This document shows positions 1 to 5,556 of a DNA stretch of 5,556 nt, piece after piece. The first letter of the stretch is position 1, and each line of letters begins with the position of its first letter. Under the pieces are notes generated by a model. It saw only the letters and a list, made by a program, of their open reading frames with translations. It was not told the origin of the DNA and did not search any database. The translations under genes were made by a program, and so were the position numbers. Source of the DNA: Treponema sp. (GTDB taxonomy: Bacteria; Spirochaetota; Spirochaetia; Treponematales; Breznakiellaceae); the NCBI GenBank assembly GCA_009780545.1, contig WQZW01000124.1:1-5556 (forward strand), written 5' to 3'.

Positions 1-17
1 AGAATCTCGAACTGAAA

Positions 18-43
18 CTCCGTGTTCTCCGTGTAACTCCGTG
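18..43. repeat. Tandem CTCCGTG heptamer repeat
   Basis: The heptamer CTCCGTG occurs three times, at 18-24, 27-33 and 37-43, spaced 9 and 10 bases apart; the first and third copies share the longer form AACTCCGTG. The repeat lies in the non-coding stretch upstream of ftsH. Similar 'ccgtgttctccgtg' strings are, from memory, frequent in intergenic regions of Geobacter-like Deltaproteobacteria, but their function is not known to me. Three short copies without regular spacers do not make a CRISPR array. Confidence 0.6.
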
Positions 44-65
44 GTTGAATCTCTTCCCCAACCTA

Positions 66-85
66 AACCGCACAAAAGCGCGGTT
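66..85. other. Short hairpin upstream of ftsH
   Basis: AACCGC (66-71) and GCGGTT (80-85) form a 6-bp inverted repeat around an 8-base loop. No T-run follows on the + strand, so it is not a convincing intrinsic terminator. It may be the remnant of one for an upstream gene outside the window, or chance. Nothing else in 1-107 looks coding. Confidence 0.3.
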
Positions 86-159
86 ACTCGGCGGGGCCAA
101 AAGTTAAATGCTGTTGCCCTGGGGATATGCCGGCAACCATTCCAATCGGACCCGTTTTG

Positions 160-168
160 TGCTATTAT
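160..168 (+). promoter_or_regulatory. Candidate extended -10 promoter of ftsH
   Basis: TGCTATTAT fits the extended -10 pattern TGnTATAAT with 5 of 6 hexamer matches. The matching -35 region is poor (TTCCAA at 140-145, 17-base spacer), which extended -10 promoters tolerate. Transcription would begin near 174-177, immediately before the ATG at 178, giving an mRNA with almost no leader. This is a motif reading only; the start site is not known. Confidence 0.4.
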
Positions 169-177
169 CTAAAGCAA

Positions 178-2109
178 ATGGACAACGATTCCGAGGACAG
201 GAAGGACAAGAACGACCGTTCGCCGTTTTCCTTCGAATGGCTGCGCGAAGGGCTTCGGCTGCCGGGACGGGGGCCGAACGGGTGGAAGCCGGTGGCGATC
301 TACGCCGGGATACTCCTGGTGGCGATGGGCGTCTTCAACTATGTCTTTTCGACCCGGGCCAATCCCCCGCTCGATTTTTCCGAATTCAAGGCAAAGATAG
401 AGAGCGGCGAGATCAGGCGGGTCAGGATTACCGACACCTTTTTCTTCGGATATTCGGACGGGGAGCCGGGGGGCTTTTCGGGGCCGCAGTCCGGGGGGAG
501 GGTCTTCAGGACGGTGCCGATCAACCATCCGGAATTCCTTTCGCTGATGGACCGGATGGGCGTTTCCTACTACGCCGTCTCCCGGGAAGGCAGCGGCATC
601 CTCAACATGCTCCTCGGCTGGATGGTTCCCCTCGCGCTACTCGTCGTCGTCTGGCGCTTCATGATGCGGCGCATGGGCGGGATGGGGGGCGGGGTCCTTT
701 CGGTGGGGCAGAACCGGGCGGTGATAGTCGCCGAGGGGGACATCGCCACCCGATTCGGCGACGTGGCCGGGGTGGACGAGGCCAAGGAGGAGCTGGTCGA
801 GGTCGTGGACTTCCTGAAGAACCCGGTGAAGTACACGGAGATCGGGGGGAAGATTCCCAAGGGCGTGCTTCTTGTCGGGCCGCCCGGGACCGGCAAGACC
901 CTGCTGGCAAGGGCGGTTGCCGGGGAGGCCGGGGTTTCCTTTTTCCGGATGAGCGGTGCGGACTTCGTGGAGATGTTCGTCGGCGTGGGGGCGGCCCGGG
1001 TGCGGGACCTCTTCAAGCAGGCCAGGGACAAGGCGCCCTGCATCATCTTCATCGACGAGCTGGATGCCATCGGCAAGAGCCGGATCAACGCTATCGGCGG
1101 GGGCAACGACGAGCGGGAACAGACCCTCAACCAGCTTCTGGTCGAGATGGACGGCTTCGACGGTGCCGGCGGGCTGATCATCCTTGCCGCCACGAACCGG
1201 CCGGACGTGCTGGACCCGGCGCTGCTCCGGCCCGGCCGCTTCGACAGGCAGGTCCTGGTGGATCGGCCGGACCTCAAGGGCCGGGAGGCGATCCTCCGCA
1301 TCCATGCCAGGCATGTCAAGCTCGATCCCGCCGTGGACATGGCCGCGGTGGCCCGGAGCACTTCCGGCTTTGCCGGGGCCGACCTTGCAAACATCGTCAA
1401 CGAGGCCGCCCTGCTCGCCGTCCGCGCCGGGCGTTCCCTGGTCGTCCAGAAGGACTTCTTCGAGGCCATCGAGAAGACCGTCGCCGGCCTTGAGAAAAAG
1501 ACCAAGGTGATCTCCCCGCACGAACGCCGCATCGTCGCCTATCACGAGACCGGGCATGCCATTATCGCCGCGCTCACCCCGGATTCCGACCCGGTGCAGA
1601 AGATCTCGATCGTGCCCCGGGGACTGGGGGCGCTGGGCTACACCCTGCAGATGCCGGTTGAGGACCGCCACCTGATGACCGAGGAGGAACTGCTGGGCAA
1701 GATCGACGTGCTGATGGGGGGCCGGGCCGCCGAGGAGATCGTTTTCGGGAAGATTTCCACCGGGGCGGCCAACGACATAGGTCGGGCCACCGACATCGCC
1801 CGCAGGATGATCACCGATTACGGAATGAGCGGCCGCTTCAGGAACATCGCCCTTACCCGGCGGGGCTCCGGCATGCTCGGCGATCAGGCCCCGGAACCCG
1901 GCTTCCACCGGGAATACTCCGAGGCGACCCAGCAGTACGTCGACGAGGAGATAGCCCGCATCGTGGACCTCCGCTACGAATCGGTGAAGGAGAGGCTCCG
2001 CTCCGGCCTGCCCCTCCTGGAACGGATTGCCGGAATCCTGCTGGAAAAGGAAAGTATCGACGAGAAGGAATTCAAGGCGTTGATGGCCGAAGAGGAGGGG
2101 AAGACATGA
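178..2109 (+). CDS. ftsH: ATP-dependent zinc metalloprotease FtsH
   Basis: This is the membrane-anchored AAA+ protease that unfolds and degrades misfolded membrane proteins and short-lived regulators, working as a cytoplasm-facing hexamer. The start at 178 gives 643 residues, close to the family's usual length. A charged N-terminus of about 38 residues leads into membrane segment 1 (about 39-57). A periplasmic part follows (about 58-140) with a Gly-rich stretch, then membrane segment 2 (about 141-163). The AAA+ domain has Walker A GPPGTGKT at 234-241, pore loop FVGVGAA, Walker B IIFIDE ending at D293/E294, sensor ATNRPD, and RPGRFDRQ (351-358) with the arginine fingers. The M41 peptidase domain has HETGH (H456, E457, H460) and the third zinc ligand D533 in GAAND. 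All key residues are intact. An in-frame ATG at 127 would add 17 residues; it is less likely because it precedes the candidate promoter and the added residues look unlike the family. No good Shine-Dalgarno sequence precedes 178. The stop overlaps the next gene. Confidence 0.96.
   Translation: MDNDSEDRKDKNDRSPFSFEWLREGLRLPGRGPNGWKPVAIYAGILLVAMGVFNYVFSTRANPPLDFSEFKAKIESGEIRRVRITDTFFFGYSDGEPGGFSGPQSGGRVFRTVPINHPEFLSLMDRMGVSYYAVSREGSGILNMLLGWMVPLALLVVVWRFMMRRMGGMGGGVLSVGQNRAVIVAEGDIATRFGDVAGVDEAKEELVEVVDFLKNPVKYTEIGGKIPKGVLLVGPPGTGKTLLARAVAGEAGVSFFRMSGADFVEMFVGVGAARVRDLFKQARDKAPCIIFIDELDAIGKSRINAIGGGNDEREQTLNQLLVEMDGFDGAGGLIILAATNRPDVLDPALLRPGRFDRQVLVDRPDLKGREAILRIHARHVKLDPAVDMAAVARSTSGFAGADLANIVNEAALLAVRAGRSLVVQKDFFEAIEKTVAGLEKKTKVISPHERRIVAYHETGHAIIAALTPDSDPVQKISIVPRGLGALGYTLQMPVEDRHLMTEEELLGKIDVLMGGRAAEEIVFGKISTGAANDIGRATDIARRMITDYGMSGRFRNIALTRRGSGMLGDQAPEPGFHREYSEATQQYVDEEIARIVDLRYESVKERLRSGLPLLERIAGILLEKESIDEKEFKALMAEEEGKT
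2093..2100 (+). promoter_or_regulatory. Strong RBS of ogt inside the ftsH 3' end
   Basis: AGGAGGGG lies within the last codons of ftsH. Its AGGAGG core is 7 bases before the ATG at 2106. Together with the ATGA overlap it fixes the ogt start and implies translational coupling to ftsH. Confidence 0.8.
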
Positions 2110-2603
2110 ACCGGAATCATTTTTCGTACAGGTTTGCCGAGATGCCGGAAATGCCGGAGATCGTCATCGTGGAGGAGGCCGGTCGGATCGTTGCCCTGGA
2201 CTGGGGCGGACGGAAAATCCTCGACCATGAGGGCCCCCGGGAGGAAACGGACCTGCTGCGGGAAGCGGCCCTGCAGCTGCGGCAGTACCTTGCGGCCACG
2301 CGGCGGGATTTCGACCTGCCCCTGGAACTGCGGGGAACCGAGTTCCAACGTGCCGTCTGGCAGGCCCTGCGGGAGATTCCCTACGGGGAAACCCGTTCCT
2401 ACAAGGAAGTGGCCGAGGCCGTGGGCCGACCCAAGGCGGTCCGGGCCGTGGGAATGGCCAACAACCGCAATCCCGTCGCCATCGTCGTTCCCTGCCACCG
2501 GGTTATCGGGTCCGACGGCTCCCTGGTCGGCTATGCGGCGGGACTTGCCCTGAAGCGGCGGTTGCTGGAGTTGGAAGGGAAGTCCTCCTTTAGGGAGAAT
2601 TGA
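2106..2603 (+). CDS. ogt: Methylated-DNA--[protein]-cysteine S-methyltransferase
   Basis: This suicide repair protein moves the alkyl group from O6-alkylguanine (and O4-alkylthymine) in DNA to its own cysteine in one irreversible step (EC 2.1.1.63). The 165-residue protein has the usual single-domain Ogt size. Residues about 1-73 form the poorly conserved N-terminal part. The conserved C-terminal domain starts at about 75 ([12 protein letters not shown]) and includes the helix-turn-helix stretch with Y99 and the R113 finger ([12 protein letters not shown]). The active site is PCHRVIG with nucleophile C130, followed by the G-Y-A-A-G-L-x-x-K-x-x-L-L-x-L-E tail typical of the family. No N-terminal Ada methylphosphotriester domain is present. 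It overlaps the ftsH stop (ATGA) and has a strong RBS, so it is probably cotranscribed with ftsH; no separate promoter was seen. An alternative start at the Met codons near residues 13-16 is possible, but the RBS favours 2106. Confidence 0.95.
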   Translation: MNRNHFSYRFAEMPEMPEIVIVEEAGRIVALDWGGRKILDHEGPREETDLLREAALQLRQYLAATRRDFDLPLELRGTEFQRAVWQALREIPYGETRSYKEVAEAVGRPKAVRAVGMANNRNPVAIVVPCHRVIGSDGSLVGYAAGLALKRRLLELEGKSSFREN

Positions 2604-2607
2604 CTTC

Positions 2608-2630
2608 GGGGATTTGTAGGGCAAATCTCC
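2608..2630 (+). terminator. Weak terminator-like hairpin after ogt
   Basis: GGGGATTTG (2608-2616) pairs with CAAATCTCC (2622-2630), a 9-bp stem with one G-U pair and a TAGGG loop, five bases past the ogt stop. The following GCGCCTTTATCTTT is only moderately T-rich, so termination strength is uncertain. Confidence 0.45.
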
Positions 2631-2644
2631 GCGCCTTTATCTTT

Positions 2645-2695
2645 GGCAATTAAGGTGTCCCGTCATCTTTCGGATAGCGGGACACCCCGGTTGCC
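2645..2695. terminator. Large two-part hairpin in the convergent gap
   Basis: The inner stem pairs GGTGTCCCG (2654-2662) with CGGGACACC (2678-2686), a perfect 9 bp. The 15-base loop can itself pair ATC with GAT. Beyond a 4x4 internal loop, an outer stem pairs GGCAA (2645-2649) with TTGCC (2691-2695). It sits between two genes that face each other, so a bidirectional transcription stop is the natural reading. Neither strand has a clear T-run directly after the stem (the - strand continues TTAATTGCC), so it is not a canonical intrinsic terminator. A smaller GGAGGG/CCCTCC hairpin follows at 2699-2717. Confidence 0.45.
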
Positions 2696-2734
2696 GGGGG
2701 AGGGGAGTGGTCCCTCCGTTGGGTAGCAAGATTT

Positions 2735-3856
2735 TCAATTAAATTTTTTCAAATAGGCGGAAAGCGCGTCCAGCCCGGCGAGAAGGGTTTCGGTATGCGC
2801 GCAATAGCCGAGCCGCGCGTAACCTTCCATCCCGAAGCGCATGCCCGGGACCAGAAGCGTTCCGGTGTCGCGCAAAAGATCGAGGCAGAAGCTTTCCGAG
2901 TCCCGGGGAATGTCGAAACGGGGAAAGGAAACGGGAACCATGCGCGGCGGGACAAGCGAAACGCGCGGTTCCCTATCCGCCCATTCGGTAAGGATTTTTA
3001 AGTTGCGCGCGACGATCTCCCCGTTGCGCCGGAGCACGCTTTCCCTGTTGCGCAGGAGGTGCACGGCAAGCGCGTCGTTAATCGCCCCGCAGCAGATCAT
3101 CGTGTAGTCGCGCAGGGAGCGGAATTTTTGCGCCGCCTCCGCACCGGAAGCCGTCCATCCGATGCGGATCCCCGGCGCGGAATAGGTTTTTGAAAGGCCG
3201 TTGACGGAAATGCCGCGTTCGTACAGGTCGGCAATCGGCGTGGTCCGCGCTCCGGGATCGAGGCTTTGGAAAACTTCGTCGGCCAGAATCCAGGCACCGG
3301 ACCTGCGCGCCGCCTCGACAATTTCCAGCATCGCGCGATCCTCGATGATCGTTCCGGTCGGATTGTTGGCGTTGTTAAGCGCTATCAGTTTCGTGTTCGG
3401 GCGGATCAAGGCCTTTAATGCGGCGATGTCCGGATTCCAGCCGTTTTCCTCGTACAGGGGAAGAAGCGAAACCTCCGCACCCAACGCGCGGGGAATGTCG
3501 TAGTGCTGTTGATACGACGGATGAAGCGCGATGACGTGATCCCCCGGCTCGATCAACGCCAATATCGCAAGAAGGTTGGCACCGGTGGCGCCGTTTGTCT
3601 GAAAAATATTTTCGGGCGGCACGGTTCGGTACAGGCCGGAAACCAGCGTCTTGAATTCGGGCGATCCTTCGATATGGCCGTAATCCACGGGCATGCGCGC
3701 GCGATCCCCGAAAAAAATCCCCGGCGTGGTTTTCCCGTCCAGGGAGAGAAGCTCCTCCAGCGTAAAGGAAGCGACGCTGCTTTGGGAAATGTCCAGCTTC
3801 GCTTTTTTTTCCCAAACGTTAAGCCAGGATTCTACGCCAAAAGCGGGAAAGTTCAT
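2735..3856 (-). CDS. PLP-dependent class I/II aminotransferase
   Basis: This is a fold-type I PLP enzyme of the aspartate aminotransferase superfamily, cytoplasmic, 373 residues (usual 370-400). Visible landmarks are Y115 in HPSY, NNPTG at 164-168, D193 in ADEVF (pyridine-nitrogen partner), K223 in GLSKTYSAPG as the Schiff-base lysine, R231 in GIRIGW (phosphate contact) and R348 in GYARLGY, placed like the substrate-carboxylate arginine. The active site therefore looks intact. The N-terminus (FGVESWLNVWE...SSVASFTLEELL) resembles a subgroup that, from memory, includes capreomycidine synthase-like proteins and many uncharacterised clostridial and Synergistota enzymes. The substrate cannot be read from sequence. 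The ATG at 3856 is preceded by AAAGGGGG six bases away, and a promoter lies just upstream. It runs in the same direction as the yjiH-like gene, separated by 107 bases and a terminator. Base composition is lower in GC than in ftsH-ogt. Confidence 0.9.
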   Translation of the reverse strand: MNFPAFGVESWLNVWEKKAKLDISQSSVASFTLEELLSLDGKTTPGIFFGDRARMPVDYGHIEGSPEFKTLVSGLYRTVPPENIFQTNGATGANLLAILALIEPGDHVIALHPSYQQHYDIPRALGAEVSLLPLYEENGWNPDIAALKALIRPNTKLIALNNANNPTGTIIEDRAMLEIVEAARRSGAWILADEVFQSLDPGARTTPIADLYERGISVNGLSKTYSAPGIRIGWTASGAEAAQKFRSLRDYTMICCGAINDALAVHLLRNRESVLRRNGEIVARNLKILTEWADREPRVSLVPPRMVPVSFPRFDIPRDSESFCLDLLRDTGTLLVPGMRFGMEGYARLGYCAHTETLLAGLDALSAYLKKFN

Positions 3857-3862
3857 GTGCGG

Positions 3863-3870
3863 CCCCCTTT
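3863..3870 (-). promoter_or_regulatory. RBS of the aminotransferase gene
   Basis: The - strand reads AAAGGGGG six bases before the ATG, a purine-rich, partial match to AGGAGG that supports the start at 3856. Confidence 0.55.
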
Positions 3871-3879
3871 ATTTTGCCA

Positions 3880-3908
3880 AGCATACAGCGGATCGTATTT
3901 TTTGTCCA
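3880..3908 (-). promoter_or_regulatory. Sigma70-type promoter of the aminotransferase gene
   Basis: On the - strand, TGGACA (3908-3903, 5 of 6 matches to TTGACA) is followed after exactly 17 bases by TATGCT (3885-3880, 4 of 6 matches to TATAAT). The predicted start near 3873 leaves a leader of about 16 bases that contains the RBS. It lies downstream of the yjiH terminator, which explains how the aminotransferase can be expressed independently. Confidence 0.55.
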
Positions 3909-3930
3909 TGCGCTTATTGGGAAAGGAGAA

Positions 3931-3960
3931 AAAACGCCGTCCCCGCAGGGACGGCGTTTT
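3931..3960 (-). terminator. Strong intrinsic terminator after yjiH
   Basis: CGCCGTCCC (3935-3943) and GGGACGGCG (3948-3956) form a perfect 9-bp GC-rich stem with a 4-base loop, extended by an A4/T4 pair on the flanks. On the - strand the stem runs into six Ts and then a pyrimidine-rich stretch, the classic rho-independent form. It begins three bases after the yjiH stop. The + strand has a four-T tail, so it may also work in that direction. Confidence 0.9.
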
Positions 3961-3963
3961 CGC

Positions 3964-5364
3964 TTACGCCGGATTGAAAAGCAGTTTTGTCAAAAGAACG
4001 ATGACGGGAAGCGCCAAAATCGTTCTTATCAAGAAAATAACGAAAAGCTGCCAGAGGTTAAGCGGAATCTTCGACTTGAGGATCAGAATGCCGGTTTCGG
4101 ACATGTAGATGATCTGCGCGATCGACAACGTTCCTATAATGAACCTTGTCTGTATCGGCGCGTCCGATCCGATGAGGATGGCCGGAAGGTACATGTCGAT
4201 AAAACCGGCCAGCGCCGTAATCGAATAATCCATCGCGCCTTCGATGCGCAAAAGCCGCATGAACTGTCCGAGCGGCCATGAAAGCCATTGAAAAATGGGC
4301 GTTTGGTTCGCGATAATCGTCGCGACGGCGCCCCAGGCCAAAACCACCGGAACAAGATCGGTAAAGATGTTCATCCAGCGCGCGCGAACCGCTTTCGCGT
4401 AATCCAAAAAGTTGGCCTGGCTCGCCCTTTCGCCGGCCAGCCGCACGCCCTGCGTAAAGAGGGAAACGTCCGACGGCGTTTCCTCCTCGATCCGCTTGCC
4501 GACTTCCGGCAAATATTCGTCCTTGATTCGGCTCAGGGGCCAAATGCGCGGCATTATTATCGCGAGCAAAATCGAAGTAACGCAAATGACAAGGTAGAAA
4601 AGGCCGAAATAAGGCAAAAGCCCGACCTCGTTCGCGACGACGAAAGTAAAGGGCAGCGACACGAGGGTAAAGTTGACGCAGATCGCCGCCGCCTCGCGGC
4701 CGGTGTAAAAGCCTTTTTCAAGCTGGTCGCGCGTAATCATGATGCTCGACGCGGAATCGCTGAACCACGATCCCATAAGGTCGATGGACGAGCGCCCGGG
4801 CAGGGTAAAAAGGAACCGCAGCGCTTTTTTTACCAGCGTTCCGATAAATTCCATTATTCCAAAATCGGTGAGGAGCGGAATGGCAAGGCAGGCGAAAAAG
4901 AAAATCGTCATGATTCCGCTTCCGCCGGCGAGAATGCCCATCATAAGGCCGGCGCCAACGTCCTCGTCAAGAATCCATTGCGGGCCGAGGTTGAAAAAAA
5001 CCATCCAGGCCAGCGCGAAGGCCACGATCTTGCTTACCAGATACACCGGATGGCAACGAAAAAGCTCCTTAAGCTTTGGGGAATCCATCATAAATTTTGG
5101 CTTGACGGTGTAGGCCAGGATTGTTCCCGCCAGCGAATAGGTGATAACGAGGCAGGCCAGCAGGATCAGCAGCCCCCAGCCGTTCACTTCCACCCTGTTA
5201 AGAAGGCCGCCGGCCCAGCCCATGACATAGCCCAGCGGAATGTTGAACGCCCCCTCGCCGTCCGGAAGCGGAACCATGAACATAAAGATGCCCAGGAGCG
5301 AAAATGCGACAAACTTTGCTTTGTGGCCGGAAGTCGGCCCTCCGTTCTCCAGATTTTGCTTCAT
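3964..5364 (-). CDS. YjiH-family membrane protein (nucleoside-recognition/Gate domain)
   Basis: A 466-residue polytopic inner-membrane protein with about ten hydrophobic segments, roughly at 17-34, 62-86, 108-126, 134-165, 222-245, 247-271, 333-352, 380-400, 405-428 and 435-462. A charged hydrophilic loop lies at about 275-330. The stretch at 190-243 (GRSSIDLMGSWFSDS..., then TGREAAAICVNFTLVSLPF) matches what I remember of YjiH-like proteins carrying the Gate domain, a fold shared with nucleoside transporters and spore-maturation proteins SpmA/SpmB. The family's substrate is not established; transport of a small metabolite is inference. The E. coli YjiH is, as I recall, only about half this length; the long form is common in Firmicutes and Synergistota. 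The start at 5364 is preceded on the - strand by TGAGGT, a usable RBS, and a TTGACA promoter lies further up. A strong terminator follows the stop directly, with the aminotransferase next in the same direction. Confidence 0.85.
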   Translation of the reverse strand: MKQNLENGGPTSGHKAKFVAFSLLGIFMFMVPLPDGEGAFNIPLGYVMGWAGGLLNRVEVNGWGLLILLACLVITYSLAGTILAYTVKPKFMMDSPKLKELFRCHPVYLVSKIVAFALAWMVFFNLGPQWILDEDVGAGLMMGILAGGSGIMTIFFFACLAIPLLTDFGIMEFIGTLVKKALRFLFTLPGRSSIDLMGSWFSDSASSIMITRDQLEKGFYTGREAAAICVNFTLVSLPFTFVVANEVGLLPYFGLFYLVICVTSILLAIIMPRIWPLSRIKDEYLPEVGKRIEEETPSDVSLFTQGVRLAGERASQANFLDYAKAVRARWMNIFTDLVPVVLAWGAVATIIANQTPIFQWLSWPLGQFMRLLRIEGAMDYSITALAGFIDMYLPAILIGSDAPIQTRFIIGTLSIAQIIYMSETGILILKSKIPLNLWQLFVIFLIRTILALPVIVLLTKLLFNPA

Positions 5365-5367
5365 AAG

Positions 5368-5373
5368 ACCTCA
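5368..5373 (-). promoter_or_regulatory. RBS of the yjiH-like gene
   Basis: The - strand reads TGAGGT three bases from the ATG at 5364, rather close but the only purine-rich site near this start. Confidence 0.45.
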
Positions 5374-5410
5374 TTCTTGCAATTGGCTGCCCGTAGCTTA
5401 AGCGACGCGG

Positions 5411-5438
5411 GAAGAATCCGACCGGAAAGCGACTCTTC
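5411..5438 (-). promoter_or_regulatory. Leader hairpin of the yjiH-like mRNA
   Basis: On the - strand GAAGAGTC (5438-5431) can pair with GATTCTTC (5418-5411) over 8 bp, with one G-U pair and a 12-base loop. With transcription starting near 5441 this stem would lie at the extreme 5' end of a roughly 77-base leader, where it could protect the mRNA. No known riboswitch or attenuator pattern was recognised. Confidence 0.3.
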
Positions 5439-5447
5439 TTAGGCCGT

Positions 5448-5477
5448 ACGATACACTTTGGGCGATATTTATGTCAA
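5448..5477 (-). promoter_or_regulatory. Promoter of the yjiH-like gene
   Basis: On the - strand a perfect TTGACA (5477-5472) is followed after 18 bases by TATCGT (5453-5448, 4 of 6 matches). The A/T-rich AAAAATTTAC directly upstream of the -35 box could act as an UP element. Predicted transcription start is near 5441. Confidence 0.55.
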
Positions 5478-5489
5478 GTAAATTTTTCG

Positions 5490-5508
5490 TGCCTTGGTCG
5501 ACAAGGCA
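5490..5508. other. Palindrome upstream of the yjiH promoter
   Basis: TGCCTTG (5490-5496) and CAAGGCA (5502-5508) form a perfect 7-bp inverted repeat around GTCGA. It ends 12 bases upstream of the -35 box of the yjiH-like gene. It could be a regulator-binding site, or a second hairpin belonging to the adjacent terminator; the sequence alone does not decide. Confidence 0.4.
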
Positions 5509-5544
5509 AAACATCCGATCGGCCTAAGGCCGATCGGATATTTT
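5508..5544. terminator. Perfect 12-bp inverted repeat, probable bidirectional terminator
   Basis: ATCCGATCGGCC (5513-5524) and its exact reverse complement GGCCGATCGGAT (5528-5539) flank a TAA loop. The stem is bordered by AAAA (5508-5511) and TTTT (5541-5544), so both strands end in a short T-run (ATTTTA on +, GTTTTGCC on -). With yjiH reading to the left, it most likely ends a - strand gene located beyond the right edge. Confidence 0.7.
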
Positions 5545-5556
5545 ACCGCAGCGTCC

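Noticed and set aside
18..43. CRISPR-like repeat
   Set aside because: Units are only 7 bases with 2-3-base gaps; there are no spacers of CRISPR size and no cas genes.
108..1493. Long open frame (461 codons) on the + strand overlapping ftsH
   Set aside because: It is a different frame of the GC-rich ftsH gene, rich in Arg, Gly and Pro with no recognisable motif; the overlapping ftsH frame has full family motifs.
570..1532. Open frame of 320 codons on the - strand
   Set aside because: Antisense to the FtsH AAA+ domain, Ser/Arg/Pro-rich, no recognisable domain or RBS.
637..1908. Long open frame (423 codons) on the - strand
   Set aside because: It is antisense to ftsH and mirrors its codon bias; the product is low-complexity Gly/Pro/His-rich without domains.
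3503..4108. Open frame of 201 codons on the + strand spanning the aminotransferase/yjiH gap
   Set aside because: It crosses a terminator and two real genes on the opposite strand and shows no protein family features.
4288..5442. Open frame of 384 codons on the + strand
   Set aside because: It is antisense to the yjiH-like gene; its highly charged product is what the reverse complement of membrane-segment codons gives.
5385..5445. Possible tRNA or riboswitch in the yjiH leader
   Set aside because: No cloverleaf, TTCGA-type T-loop or known riboswitch core could be found; only a single simple stem is supported.

Overview
The window holds four complete protein genes in two back-to-back blocks that converge on a short intergenic gap near position 2604-2734. 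The left block, on the + strand, is ftsH (membrane AAA+ zinc protease) followed with a 4-base ATGA overlap by ogt (O6-alkylguanine-DNA alkyltransferase). The right block, on the - strand, is a YjiH-family multi-membrane-spanning protein followed by a class I/II PLP-dependent aminotransferase. No RNA gene, insertion sequence or CRISPR array was found.

The two blocks look different. ftsH-ogt is very GC-rich (about 65-70% in hand-counted lines) and favours GGG, CGG and GCC codons. The right block is nearer 50-57% GC in sampled lines and favours CGC, GCG, AAA and GAA. The left block, with a tandem CTCCGTG motif in its upstream region, is the style I associate with Desulfuromonadales/Geobacter-like bacteria. 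The right pair resembles genes common in amino-acid-fermenting anaerobes such as Synergistota and Clostridia. A Gram-negative anaerobe that acquired the aminotransferase/YjiH pair fits, but this assignment is inference without a database search.

Layout: 1-177 is upstream region with short repeats and a candidate extended -10 promoter just before the ftsH start. 178-2109 is ftsH and 2106-2603 is ogt. 2604-2734 carries hairpins that probably end transcription from both sides. 2735-3856 (-) is the aminotransferase, with its own RBS and a good sigma70-type promoter. 3931-3960 is a strong intrinsic terminator directly after yjiH. 3964-5364 (-) is yjiH. 5365-5556 holds its RBS, a leader hairpin, a TTGACA-type promoter and two hairpins, the second a perfect 12-bp inverted repeat that looks like the terminator of a gene beyond the right edge.

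Functionally, ftsH and ogt are a protein-quality-control gene and a DNA-repair gene that are translationally coupled, which points to shared stress-related expression. The YjiH-like protein and the aminotransferase are codirectional but separated by a terminator and a separate promoter, so they are neighbours that may share a pathway (uptake or export and transamination of an amino acid or related compound) rather than a tight operon. I see no clear evidence of a wholly new biological system. The most useful leads are the composition break, the possibly leaderless ftsH transcript and the aminotransferase/YjiH pairing.
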